A DNA stretch of 14,825 bases from an uncultured Lysobacteraceae bacterium (GCA_946482585.1 CAMLSI010000073.1:1-14825), one strand, 5' to 3'; positions 6,176 through 13,123 are shown, counted from the stretch's first letter. A program made the numbers and translations. Notes: generated from the letters alone by a model not told the origin.

Positions 6176-6736
6176 ATGGACAGCAAAATGATTCTGGGCG
6201 TCGCCACCGGCCTGGTGCTCGCGATCGGCGGCATGGCCGTCGCCCAGCAATACAGCAAGCAGGCGGAAGCCACAGCAGCCGCGGAGGCCGAAGCAGAGGC
6301 CTATGCCGATGTGCGGCGCGTCAATCCGGTCATCGAACAGGTCAGTACGCCGCGCAAGGATTGCGAACAGGTCACCGTGACCAAGCGTCAGCCCGAGCGC
6401 GACGGCAACGTCGGCGGCACTTTGATCGGCGCCGTCGTCGGCGGCGCACTCGGCAACCAGGTCGGACGCGGCAACGGCCGCAAGGCAGCGACGGTCGCCG
6501 GTGCCGTGGCCGGCGGTGTCGTCGGCCACGAACTGGACAAGCGCCACCAGGGCGGCCGCGTCACGACGGCGACCGAGACGCGCTGCCGCGACGTCAACGA
6601 TGTCAGCGACCGCGTGGTCGGCTACGACGTGACCTATCTGCACAAAGGCCGCGAATACACCACGCGCATGGACTACGACCCGGGCGAGCGCATTCGCATC
6701 GAACCCACCGTGCAGCCGGTGCGCAGCGCGCGCTGA
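6176..6736 (+). CDS. Glycine-zipper 2TM (17-kDa antigen/SlyB-like) envelope protein
   Basis: This encodes 186 residues. The N-terminus has a hydrophobic segment (about 5-23) that acts as a signal or membrane anchor, followed by an Ala/Glu-rich linker (28-44). Residues about 79-118 are the glycine zipper: VGGTLIGAVVGGALGNQVG, then a hinge GRGNGRKAA, then VAGAVAGGVVGHEL. This is the 'glycine zipper 2TM' fold of the Rickettsia 17-kDa antigen and SlyB. Such proteins sit in the cell envelope and often follow envelope stress. The C-terminal domain (130-180) holds C137 and a VVGYDVTYLHKGREYTTRMDYDPG segment typical of the family; C63 is the other cysteine and may pair with it. There is no lipobox. 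An ATG four codons later (6188) is an alternative start. Confidence 0.88.
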   Translation: MDSKMILGVATGLVLAIGGMAVAQQYSKQAEATAAAEAEAEAYADVRRVNPVIEQVSTPRKDCEQVTVTKRQPERDGNVGGTLIGAVVGGALGNQVGRGNGRKAATVAGAVAGGVVGHELDKRHQGGRVTTATETRCRDVNDVSDRVVGYDVTYLHKGREYTTRMDYDPGERIRIEPTVQPVRSAR

Positions 6737-6803
6737 AACCAGGTCTGCCGCACACGCTCCGGCGCGGCGCGGCAACGCTTCACCGTCAATCGAGCGGACG
6801 AGG

Positions 6804-6830
6804 CCGGCGGCAGGTTGAACTTGCCGCCGG
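6804..6830 (+). repeat. Strong hairpin between the glycine-zipper and glutaredoxin genes
   Basis: CCGGCGGCA (6804-6812) and TGCCGCCGG (6822-6830) form a perfect 9-bp stem, extendable by one G-U and two further pairs over a very small loop. No T-run follows, so if it terminates or stabilises the upstream mRNA it does so without a classical U-tract. It lies 57 nt before the glutaredoxin start. Confidence 0.45.
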
Positions 6831-6886
6831 TGTCGCGCGTCCGACCTGCGCCTGCACCGGCAGTCGGTGCAACGACGGAGGAAGCG

Positions 6887-7258
6887 ATGATCGGGAAATG
6901 GGCAGGATTCGTGTTGACGCTGGCGGCGTTGACACTGGCGGCGCCGCTGGCGGCGTCCGAAAAACAGACGCCGCGCGATGCGAGTACGCCGGCAGCCGGC
7001 GAAAAGAAAACGGCGACTGTCCAGATGTATGTGATGCCGGGCTGCGGCTACTGCGAAAAAGCCCGCGAGCTGCTGACCGCGCGCGGCGTGAGCTGGATGG
7101 AATTCGATATCGACAGCTCGGCCGAGGCCAAACGCGAGTTCGATGCGAAAGGCGGGCGCGGTACGCCGATGCTGGTCGTCGGTGGCGAAGTGATCCAGGG
7201 ACTCGACGCCGGGCGCATTGACGCCGCGCTGCGCACGCACGGCATCGTCGCGCGCTGA
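6887..7258 (+). CDS. Exported (periplasmic) glutaredoxin-like protein
   Basis: This encodes 123 residues, a thiol-disulfide oxidoreductase of the glutaredoxin/NrdH fold. Residues 1-23 form a signal peptide ending APLAAS, followed by a polar linker (24-42). The thioredoxin-fold part has VQMYVMPGCGYCEKARELL with active site C53-G-Y-C56, the cis-proline T93-P94 in GGRGTPMLVV, and GGEVIQGLDAGRID at the end. Most glutaredoxins are cytoplasmic, so export implies a periplasmic redox role. I chose ATG 6887 because GGAGGAAG lies directly before it. An in-frame TTG at 6815 would start inside the 6804-6830 hairpin and bury the signal peptide. A terminator candidate follows 10 nt after the stop. Confidence 0.88.
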   Translation: MIGKWAGFVLTLAALTLAAPLAASEKQTPRDASTPAAGEKKTATVQMYVMPGCGYCEKARELLTARGVSWMEFDIDSSAEAKREFDAKGGRGTPMLVVGGEVIQGLDAGRIDAALRTHGIVAR

Positions 7259-7268
7259 AGGCCGACTC

Positions 7269-7296
7269 GCGCCGCCCCGTTGGCGGCGGCGCTTTT
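7269..7296 (+). terminator. Rho-independent terminator candidate of the glutaredoxin gene
   Basis: GCGCCGCC (7269-7276) pairs with GGCGGCGC (7285-7292) over an 8-nt loop, followed directly by TTTT. The T-run is short. On the minus strand no T-run follows, so it probably acts only on the plus strand, in the 45-nt gap between convergent genes. Confidence 0.55.
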
Positions 7297-7303
7297 CCGG
7301 AAA

Positions 7304-8413
7304 CTACGCGAGGATGTCGCGCAGCGCCGCCGCCACGATCCGCGGGGCGGCGGGATCGAGCTGCGGCCCCATCGGCAGGCTCAGCACGCGTGCGGCCAGA
7401 CGCTCGGCAATCGGCAGACTGCCCTCGGCCAATCCGGCCTGCGCATACGCTTGCTGGCGATGCGGCGGAATCGGATAGTGAATCAGGCTGCCGATACCGC
7501 GCGCGGCCAGTCCGCGCTGCACTTCGTCGCGGCGATCGATCTGTACGACGTAGAGATGCCAGGCGGGCCCGGCCCAGTGCGGTACCGACGGACGTACGAG
7601 GTCGAACTCCGAGAGGGCTTCGTCATAGGTCGCGGCGAGCGCGGCGCGGCGAGCGTTCCACGCATCGAGATGGCGCAATTTCACACGCAACGCGGCCGCC
7701 TGCAGCGGATCGAGGCGACTGTTCCAGCCGGCTTCGTCGTTGACGTACTTGACGCGCGAACCGTAGTTGCGCAGCACGCGCAGGCGCTCGGCGAGGCCCG
7801 CATCATCGGTCGTCAGTGCGCCGGCATCGCCGAGGGCGCCGAGATTCTTGCCCGGATAGAAACTCCAGGCGACGAGATCGCCGTGCGCGCCGATGCGCTT
7901 GCCGCGATAGCGGGCGCCGTGCGCCTGCGCCGCGTCTTCGACGACGCGCAAGCCGTGTTCACGCGCCAGCGCGAGGAGGGGATCGATGTCGACCGGCTGA
8001 CCGTAGAGATGCACCGGCATCAGCACGCGCGTGCGCGGCGTGATGGCGGCGGCGATCCGCGCCGGATCGAGATTGTGCGTCAGCGGATCGGGTTCGACCG
8101 GAACCGGAGTCGCACCGCACTGGCTGACGGCGAGCCAGGTCGCGATGTACGTGTTCGACGGCACGATGACTTCGTCGCCGGGACCGACATCGAGCGCGCG
8201 GAGCGCGAGATGCAGGGCATCGAGACCGTTCGCGACGCCGATGCAGTGCCGGCTGCCGCAATAGCTCGCGAACTCGGCTTCGAACGCGTCGACTTCTTCG
8301 CCGAGGATGTACCAGCCGCTGTCGAGCACGCGGGCGACCGCGGCATCGATTTCCGGTTTGAGTTCGAGATAGGCGGCTTTCAGATCGAGAAACGGAACGG
8401 ACGCCGAACTCAT
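7304..8413 (-). CDS. DegT/DnrJ/EryC1/StrS-family sugar aminotransferase (FdtB/QdtB-like)
   Basis: This encodes 369 residues, a PLP-dependent aminotransferase that acts on nucleotide-linked keto-sugars. The order of motifs is full length: VPFLDLKAAYLELKPEI at the start, SGWYILGEEVDAFE, GVANGLDALHLALRAL (phosphate binding), DEVIVPSNTYIATW, VHLYGQP, VVEDAAQAHGA (D160, Q163) and the Schiff-base lysine K189 in SFYPGKNLGALGDAGA. YGSRVKY and GWNSRLDPLQAA follow. The pattern is closest, to my eye, to FdtB/QdtB enzymes that make dTDP-3-amino-3,6-dideoxyhexoses, but substrate cannot be read from sequence. The ATG (8411-8413) overlaps the upstream lipoprotein stop as ATGA, so the two are probably coupled. 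No other sugar-nucleotide gene lies nearby, which is unusual because these enzymes normally sit in polysaccharide or glycan clusters. Confidence 0.9.
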   Translation of the reverse strand: MSSASVPFLDLKAAYLELKPEIDAAVARVLDSGWYILGEEVDAFEAEFASYCGSRHCIGVANGLDALHLALRALDVGPGDEVIVPSNTYIATWLAVSQCGATPVPVEPDPLTHNLDPARIAAAITPRTRVLMPVHLYGQPVDIDPLLALAREHGLRVVEDAAQAHGARYRGKRIGAHGDLVAWSFYPGKNLGALGDAGALTTDDAGLAERLRVLRNYGSRVKYVNDEAGWNSRLDPLQAAALRVKLRHLDAWNARRAALAATYDEALSEFDLVRPSVPHWAGPAWHLYVVQIDRRDEVQRGLAARGIGSLIHYPIPPHRQQAYAQAGLAEGSLPIAERLAARVLSLPMGPQLDPAAPRIVAAALRDILA

Positions 8414-9126
8414 TTCTTGCCCGCCGGCAGCTTCGCCGCCTGGAGGCCGGCGACCTCGAATTCCAGGGTCTTCTTGCCCAGATCCTTCCATTCCGTGTCG
8501 ATACTGAGCGTCTTGGACTTGAGCAGGCGCGCGACCAGCGCCTCGTTCTTGTCGATGAAGATTGCCGGTTCGCCGGTCGGCGGAATCGTCGCGGCCCAGC
8601 GCTCCGGCTTGCCGCCGTCGAACCGCAGAGTCAGCGTGCAGTCGCGCGCGCAGACGAAGCCGCTCTCGTCACGCATCAGATAGGTGCTCTGTCCCCACTC
8701 CGGGTGATGGCGGATCAACAATGCGACGCGCTGCGGCCCTTCGGCGACCGGACTGCCCTTGGCATAAATCGACGCGTGGTACTGCTTGCCCTTGCCATCC
8801 GGTGTTTCCTGGTAAGTCCACAGCCGCTCGAGACGGCGCGTTTCGCCGGCCGCTTTCGCGCGCAGCTGCAGCTCGGGCAGCGTCTTGGCGACTTCGGCCG
8901 CGGCCGGCGTGCCAGCGAATCGCGTGACGATGTCGTTGCCGATCTCGGCCGCTAGATCGATTTTGTCGCCGGCGCGCAGCTGGTCGTACATCTTGAGCTT
9001 TTCGGCAGCCTGCGCCGCCTGTATCTGCGCCGGCGTCGGGCCGGGCGGCGGCGGAGGCGCGCCGCCGCAGGCAGTCAGCGACAGCGCGGCAAACATCGCG
9101 AAGACAGGTAAACGCAAGCCGGACAT
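8410..9126 (-). CDS. Putative lipoprotein of unknown function
   Basis: This encodes 238 residues. The signal peptide ends in the lipobox L17-T-A-C20 followed by GG and a proline run (residues 24-31), typical of a lipid-anchored protein with a flexible tether. A helical stretch (33-95, Ala/Gln/Lys-rich) follows. The C-terminal domain (about 98-232) contains WTYQE, VALLIRHHPEWGQSTYLM, C159-x3-C163 (a likely disulfide), LTLRFDGG and a closing TLEFEVAGLQ strand. This resembles a beta-sandwich domain common in proteobacterial hypothetical proteins, but I cannot name the family. It overlaps the aminotransferase start by 4 nt. TAATCT (about 9158-9163, minus) is a possible -10. The ribosome site is weak. 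Confidence 0.84.
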   Translation of the reverse strand: MSGLRLPVFAMFAALSLTACGGAPPPPPGPTPAQIQAAQAAEKLKMYDQLRAGDKIDLAAEIGNDIVTRFAGTPAAAEVAKTLPELQLRAKAAGETRRLERLWTYQETPDGKGKQYHASIYAKGSPVAEGPQRVALLIRHHPEWGQSTYLMRDESGFVCARDCTLTLRFDGGKPERWAATIPPTGEPAIFIDKNEALVARLLKSKTLSIDTEWKDLGKKTLEFEVAGLQAAKLPAGKK

Positions 9127-9197
9127 GGCAGGTCTCGAGAGAAAACTAAGGGGTCAAGATTAGCAAAGCACTGTGCCCGGTACGCGAACGGGAGGCG

Positions 9198-9779
9198 CTA
9201 GCGCCGCCGCGCCGCCGGCGCGAGTACGGACCAGCGCCGCACTTTCTCCTCTCGCGTCATCGATGCGTGCGCCGGGCTCGTCGACGGCAAGGCATGGAGT
9301 TCGAGTTCGCGCAGCCGTTCGGCGGGAACGTCGCCGGTGATGTGTCGTGCGAAGGCCTGCGCGGCCTTTGCACCATTGAATGCAACGACGCGGATCTCGC
9401 GGCGCTGCTGCAACAATGCGGCGATCGCGTTGGGTACTTCGCTCTGTACGGCGATCGCGCTATCGAGGCTGCCGCGACGCGTACAGCCGCGCAGCACGTC
9501 CCAGAGGCCGACGCCGCGCGCGAGCAACGCGGCCATGCGCGCCGCATAGGGCAGCGCCGTATCGACGCCGAAGACGGCCTGCATCATCGGCCAGAACAGG
9601 TTTTGCGGATGCGCGTAGTACTGCGAGGCGGCGAGCGAACGCACGCCGGGCATCGAACCGAGAATGAGCGTGCGACAGTCCGCTCCGACGCTCGGCGGAA
9701 AACTCTCGACGTAATCCGGCCCGGCGAACTCCGCCGGCGGCCGCGAATCAGGGGGCCGGGATTTCCGCGGACGCTGCAT
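9198..9779 (-). CDS. DNA-deoxyinosine glycosylase (uracil-DNA glycosylase family 6, HDG)
   Basis: This encodes 193 residues in the UDG superfamily. Family-6 members excise hypoxanthine, the deaminated form of adenine, from DNA and start base-excision repair. Motifs: SFPPS then TLILGSMPGVRSL (motif 1 region, 38-49), QYYAHPQNLFW with N60, LWDVLRGCTRRGSLDSAI, VVAFNGAKAAQAF (131-143) and LPSTSPAHA (164-172, motif 2). N60 is in the position reported as catalytic in the archaeal HDG. Length and order match the family. The only in-frame Met start is 9779, which overlaps the end of the upstream 77-residue gene by 32 nt; residues 1-22 are basic and not conserved. The stop lies inside a 12-bp palindrome, GGCGCTAGCGCC (9194-9205). 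Confidence 0.9.
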   Translation of the reverse strand: MQRPRKSRPPDSRPPAEFAGPDYVESFPPSVGADCRTLILGSMPGVRSLAASQYYAHPQNLFWPMMQAVFGVDTALPYAARMAALLARGVGLWDVLRGCTRRGSLDSAIAVQSEVPNAIAALLQQRREIRVVAFNGAKAAQAFARHITGDVPAERLRELELHALPSTSPAHASMTREEKVRRWSVLAPAARRR

Positions 9780-9981
9780 CGGCTTCGTGGCGTCGAGCGA
9801 CTCGATCCTTGAGGCGGCCGAGGATGACTTCGTAGAGCGTCAGGGCGTCCTGCGCGGCCATGTCCGGCCGGGCACCTTCGATCGGATAACGTCCTGACGA
9901 AATGATCGCTGCCGCTAGCTCCAGCGCGATCTGCGACGCGCTGGGGGCGTTGACGGTATTGACCACAGTGGGATTGGCCAT
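9748..9981 (-). CDS. Small hypothetical protein upstream of the DNA glycosylase
   Basis: This encodes 77 residues with no signal peptide or membrane segment. It begins MANPTVVNTVNAPSAS and has an amphipathic helical middle, IALELAAAIISSGRYPIEG, followed by DALTLYEVILGRLKDRVARR and an acidic/proline tail. This looks like a small helical cytoplasmic protein; I do not recognise the family. The reading frame is open a further 120 nt upstream, but the ATG at 9979-9981 is the first sensible start. The 32-nt overlap with the glycosylase gene and the shared strand suggest one transcript. No strong ribosome site is seen, and the overlap lowers confidence a little. Confidence 0.6.
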   Translation of the reverse strand: MANPTVVNTVNAPSASQIALELAAAIISSGRYPIEGARPDMAAQDALTLYEVILGRLKDRVARRHEADAASAEIPAP

Positions 9982-10142
9982 GAGGCAGCTCGCGCAACGG
10001 GATTCCGGACGCCGCAAGACTAACACCACCCCGACCGGCTGCCGCAAGCGGATCGATAGCGTTTCATCGCTGCTGCGCGTGCCGCTGGCCGTTGCTCTCA
10101 CGCTGTGCCAGCATTCGCGCCGGTCTTCCGTTCTGCCGCCGC

Positions 10143-10853
10143 ATGCGCCTCAACAAATACATCAGCGATACCGGGCTCTGCTCACGACGCGAAGCCGACG
10201 AGTTGATCGGAAAAGGACGCGTCACCGTCGACGGCGTCAAGGCCGCCGTCGGCGCCGTCATCGAAACCGGCGCAGTAGTGTTCGTGGACGGCAATCCGCT
10301 GCGCCTGAAGAACCAGCGCGGCGGTGCGAAGTCGGTCTACATCGCGCTGAACAAGCCCGTCGGGATCACCTGTACGACCGAGTCCGACGTCAAGGGAAAC
10401 ATCGTCGAGTTCGTCGACCATCGCGAACGCATTTTCCCTATCGGCCGGCTCGACAAGGATTCCGAAGGCTTGATCCTGCTGACCAACAATGGCGACATCG
10501 TCAACGAGATCCTGCGCGCTGAGAACCGGCACGAGAAGGAGTATCTCGTTGCCGTCAACAAGCCCGTCACGGACGAATTCGTCGTCGGCATGTCGCGCGG
10601 CGTGCGCATCCACGGCCAGATGACGAAGCCGTGCAAAGTTTACAAAATGGGGAAATTTGGATTCCGCATCATCCTGACGCAGGGACTCAACCGGCAGATC
10701 CGCCTGATGGCGGCTGAGTTCGGCTATCGCGTCAAGCAGCTCTGCCGCGTTCGCATCGTGAATATCCGGCTCGGAAACCTGAAAGTCGGGCAGTGGCGCA
10801 ACCTGACTCCCGCCGAGCTCAAAGGCCTGCTGCCGCAACGCGTCGACTGGTAG
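10143..10853 (+). CDS. rluF: 23S rRNA pseudouridine(2604) synthase RluF
   Basis: This encodes 236 residues. RluF converts U2604 (and U2605 in part) of 23S rRNA to pseudouridine. The N-terminal S4 RNA-binding domain reads MRLNKYISDTGLCSRREADE (1-20) to about residue 48. The catalytic domain follows: ALNKPVGITCTT, FPIGRLDKDSEGLILLTNNGD with catalytic Asp D104, HEKEYLV, then GLNRQIRLMAAEFGYRVKQL. These motifs agree closely with E. coli RluF as I remember it. It lacks the long basic C-terminal tail of E. coli RluF, ending soon after the fold. I chose ATG 10143 since the S4 domain starts there; an in-frame TTG at 10092 adds unlike residues. No good ribosome site is visible. It diverges from the 77-residue gene. 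Confidence 0.92.
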   Translation: MRLNKYISDTGLCSRREADELIGKGRVTVDGVKAAVGAVIETGAVVFVDGNPLRLKNQRGGAKSVYIALNKPVGITCTTESDVKGNIVEFVDHRERIFPIGRLDKDSEGLILLTNNGDIVNEILRAENRHEKEYLVAVNKPVTDEFVVGMSRGVRIHGQMTKPCKVYKMGKFGFRIILTQGLNRQIRLMAAEFGYRVKQLCRVRIVNIRLGNLKVGQWRNLTPAELKGLLPQRVDW

Positions 10854-10934
10854 CGCGCACAACCTTGCGGCTTGCATGGCGGGCAGAGCGAGACCGTGCA
10901 AGTTGCGATCGCCGAACCATTGTAATTCATTGAT

Positions 10935-10980
10935 CTATAAATGATTTTCCTGTGGCACGAAGCGTGATGCTGTGGCTCAG
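10935..10980 (+). promoter_or_regulatory. Candidate promoter and paired direct repeat upstream of the BON gene
   Basis: An AT-rich island in otherwise GC-rich DNA holds CTATAAA (10935-10941), a good -10 for sigma-70 or sigma-S, with no clear -35. Behind it, TGTGGC occurs twice (10951-10956 and 10971-10976), exactly 20 bp apart, or about two helical turns. CACG-AAG-CGTG forms a small inverted repeat between them. The rest of the 10854-11030 gap holds no gene. Confidence 0.35.
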
Positions 10981-11030
10981 CGCCGATCGACGGGTAGTCG
11001 GCGGCCGAACCCCCATTCAGGAGATCAACC

Positions 11031-11375
11031 ATGCGCATTTCGACCATTCAGAAAACCGCCGCTGTGCTGCTGCTGAGCGCGACCGCGACGTTCGCCTGGG
11101 CTGCGCAGCCAGTGAAGGCTACGAACGACAAGCCGAACTCGCACGAGTCCGAACAGCCAGCAGGCGACACGTGGATCACCACGAAGGTCAAGACCGAACT
11201 GCTCGCCGACAGCGCGGTGAAGGGCACCGACATCAACGTGTCCACCGTCAACGGCGTCGTGACGCTCGCGGGTGTGCTCGACAACCAGCTCGCGATCGAC
11301 AAGGCGATCACGATCGCGAAGGGCGTCAAGGGTGTGACCGACGTCGATACTCGCGCGCTGAAGCTGCGCAAGTAA
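11031..11375 (+). CDS. Exported BON-domain protein (OsmY-like)
   Basis: This encodes 114 residues. A signal peptide (1-24, ending FAWA) directs export; a polar linker (26-44) follows. One BON domain covers about 47-112: TWITTKVKTELLADSAVKGT, INVSTVNGVVTLAGVLDN and a final GVTDVDTRAL strand. BON domains bind membranes; OsmY-type proteins are periplasmic and induced in stationary phase or by osmotic stress. This has one domain where E. coli OsmY has two. AGGAG (11017-11021) gives a strong ribosome site. A strong terminator follows 72 nt after the stop, and an AT-rich promoter-like region lies upstream, so this is a single-gene unit. Confidence 0.9.
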   Translation: MRISTIQKTAAVLLLSATATFAWAAQPVKATNDKPNSHESEQPAGDTWITTKVKTELLADSAVKGTDINVSTVNGVVTLAGVLDNQLAIDKAITIAKGVKGVTDVDTRALKLRK

Positions 11376-11446
11376 TCGATCGGTTTCTGCAGGCCATGAC
11401 GGCTTGTTGCCACGGAAGTCGGCACGGCTCAGGATAAGCCGCATCG

Positions 11447-11477
11447 AGCGCCCGGCCCTTCGGCCGGGCGCTTTTTT
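11447..11477 (+). terminator. Strong Rho-independent terminator after the BON gene
   Basis: AGCGCCCGGCC (11447-11457) pairs perfectly with GGCCGGGCGCT (11462-11472) over a 4-nt loop, then six Ts. It is a textbook terminator 72 nt past the BON stop. It ends only 13 nt before the next start codon, so the DUF924 gene must depend on readthrough or on a promoter in or beyond the hairpin. Confidence 0.93.
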
Positions 11478-11490
11478 ACAATGGGACATC

Positions 11491-12093
11491 ATGGCCAACG
11501 CGATCACGGACGCAATTCTCGAATTCTGGTTCGGGGCCGACGATATTTCCTCAGCGGATCAGGAGCGTCTGGCGCGCCGCTGGTTCATGCGCGATGACGC
11601 GTTCGATGCAGAAATCCGCCATCGATTCGGCGGCCTCGTCGATGCGGCGATCGCCGGCGAACTCGACGGATGGGCGGAAACCGCGCGAGGCAGGCTGGCC
11701 CTGCTGCTGGTGCTCGACCAGTTCCCGCGCAACCTGTATCGCGACACGCCCGCAGCGTTCAGCGGAGACCACGCGGCACAGCGGCTCGCCCTCGAAGGCA
11801 TTGCGCGCGGGGACGATCTCGCCGTAGCGCCGCGGTACCGCACGTTCTGCTATCTGCCGCTCGAGCATGCCGAAAATCTTGGACTGCAACAGCGCTGCGT
11901 CGCGCTGTTCGCCGCGCTGGCCGCAGATGCGTCGGCCACTCCACGCGAACCGTACGCGATGTACCTGGACTATGCCCGCCGCCATCTGGCCGTCATCGAA
12001 CGCTTCGGCCGCTTCCCGCACCGCAATCACCTACTCGGACGCACGACGACTCCCGACGAACAGGCCTATCTCGACGCCGGCGGGGGATTCTGA
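11491..12093 (+). CDS. DUF924 family protein
   Basis: This encodes 200 residues of the DUF924 family, an all-helical fold resembling tetratricopeptide-like proteins, with no settled function. Signature motifs: ILEFWFG near the start, RLALLLVLDQFPRNLYRDTPAAF (about 69-91), YLPLEHAEN and MYLDYARRHLAVIERFGRFPHRN near the end, then the closing GRTTTPDEQAYL. Length is typical. There is no signal peptide, so it is cytosolic. I chose ATG 11491. The frame stays open upstream to 11404, but that extension would run through the BON terminator. GGGA at 11483-11486 is at best a weak ribosome site, and TACAAT (11477-11482) could be a -10, giving a near-leaderless mRNA. A possible -10 for the next gene is not seen. 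Confidence 0.9.
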   Translation: MANAITDAILEFWFGADDISSADQERLARRWFMRDDAFDAEIRHRFGGLVDAAIAGELDGWAETARGRLALLLVLDQFPRNLYRDTPAAFSGDHAAQRLALEGIARGDDLAVAPRYRTFCYLPLEHAENLGLQQRCVALFAALAADASATPREPYAMYLDYARRHLAVIERFGRFPHRNHLLGRTTTPDEQAYLDAGGGF

Positions 12094-12187
12094 GATCGCA
12101 CGGCATCGACGCGGCGAATCTGCGACAATGTGCGGACGCGTGCCCGGCGCGCGCTCCTCACCTCGATAACCCAGGATTCCTGCTCCA

Positions 12188-13123
12188 ATGTCTGCATTGA
12201 TCTGCGGCTCGCTCGCGTACGACACCATCATGGTGTTCCAGGACCAGTTCAAGAATCACATCCTCCCGGACAAGGTTCATATCCTGAACGTTGCGTTCCT
12301 CGTGCCGCGCATGCGCAAGGAGTTCGGCGGTGTCGCCGGCAATATCGCGTACAACCTCAAGCTGCTCGGCGAAGATCCGGTGCCGATGGCGACAGTAGGC
12401 CAGGATTTCGGCCCCTACCATGAGCATTTCATGCGCTGCGGCATCCGGCTCGATCAGGTCAAGGTGATCGACGACCTCTATACCGCGCAGGCGTTCATCA
12501 CGACCGACCTCGACGACAATCAGATCACCGCGTTCCACCCGGGCGCCATGATGCGTTCGTACGAGAATCACGTACGCGACGTCGAGGGCGTGACCTTCGG
12601 TATCGTCGGTCCCGACGGGCGTGAAGCCATGCTGCAGAACGCCGAAGAATTCGCGGAGCGCGGCACGCCCTTCATCTTCGATCCGGGCCAGGCCATGCCG
12701 CTGTTCAGCGGCGAAGAGTTTCGTTCGTTCATCGACAAGGCGCAGTACGTCACGGTGAACGACTACGAATCGCAGTTGCTGCAGCGGAACACCGGCTGGA
12801 GCGAAGCGCAGATCGCCGAGCGCGTGAAAGCGTACATCGTGACGCGTGGACCGAAGGGGTCGTTGATCCACACGACCAAGGAAACCATCGAGATTCCGCC
12901 GGCGCATGAGCGCCGAGTGTCGGATCCGACCGGCTGCGGCGACGCGTATCGCGCCGGTCTGATCTACGGCCTGATGCGTGACATGGACTTCGCGACCGTC
13001 GGTCGCATGGCGTCCCTGATGGGCGCGCTCAAGGTCGAACATCCGGGCACGCAAAACCAGCGCTTCACGTACGACGAGTTCGCCGACCAGTTCCGTCAGC
13101 AGTTTGGCTACGCGCTCGACTGA
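12188..13123 (+). CDS. PfkB-family (ribokinase-like) kinase, probably adenosine kinase-like
   Basis: This encodes 311 residues, a cytosolic sugar/nucleoside kinase. PfkB features: ALICGSLAYDTIM at the N-terminus, FGGVAGNIAYNLKLLG (46-61, the substrate-side GG motif), TVGQDFGPY, FHPGAMM, VTVNDYE (N191) and the C-terminal signature SDPTGCGDAYRAGL (245-258) with catalytic base D252 and the anion hole. TRGPKGS (219-225) precedes it. The pattern resembles proteins annotated as adenosine kinase in Beta- and Gammaproteobacteria, but other ribokinase-type substrates cannot be excluded. AGGA (12173-12176) is a fair ribosome site. It follows DUF924 by 94 nt and ends at a two-way terminator. Confidence 0.9.
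   Translation: MSALICGSLAYDTIMVFQDQFKNHILPDKVHILNVAFLVPRMRKEFGGVAGNIAYNLKLLGEDPVPMATVGQDFGPYHEHFMRCGIRLDQVKVIDDLYTAQAFITTDLDDNQITAFHPGAMMRSYENHVRDVEGVTFGIVGPDGREAMLQNAEEFAERGTPFIFDPGQAMPLFSGEEFRSFIDKAQYVTVNDYESQLLQRNTGWSEAQIAERVKAYIVTRGPKGSLIHTTKETIEIPPAHERRVSDPTGCGDAYRAGLIYGLMRDMDFATVGRMASLMGALKVEHPGTQNQRFTYDEFADQFRQQFGYALD

Noticed and set aside
6125..7240. 371-residue minus-strand frame over the glycine-zipper and glutaredoxin genes
   Set aside because: It is antisense to two genes with clear motifs and signal peptides and has no recognisable domain of its own.
7280..8683. 467-residue plus-strand frame opposite the aminotransferase and lipoprotein
   Set aside because: The aminotransferase on the other strand is complete with its catalytic lysine; the plus frame has shadow-type composition.
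9194..9205. 12-bp palindrome GGCGCTAGCGCC at the glycosylase stop
   Set aside because: It has no loop for an RNA hairpin and no T-run, and short GC-rich palindromes are expected by chance in this composition.
10951..10970. Sigma-54 promoter suggested by TGTGGCACG before the BON gene
   Set aside because: The -12 GC is missing at the right place: the GG-to-GC spacing is 13 rather than 10 nt, and TTGC is not present.
11404..11490. N-terminal extension of the DUF924 protein
   Set aside because: It would be coded by the BON terminator hairpin and lacks family similarity; FWFG near the N-terminus fits the ATG at 11491.
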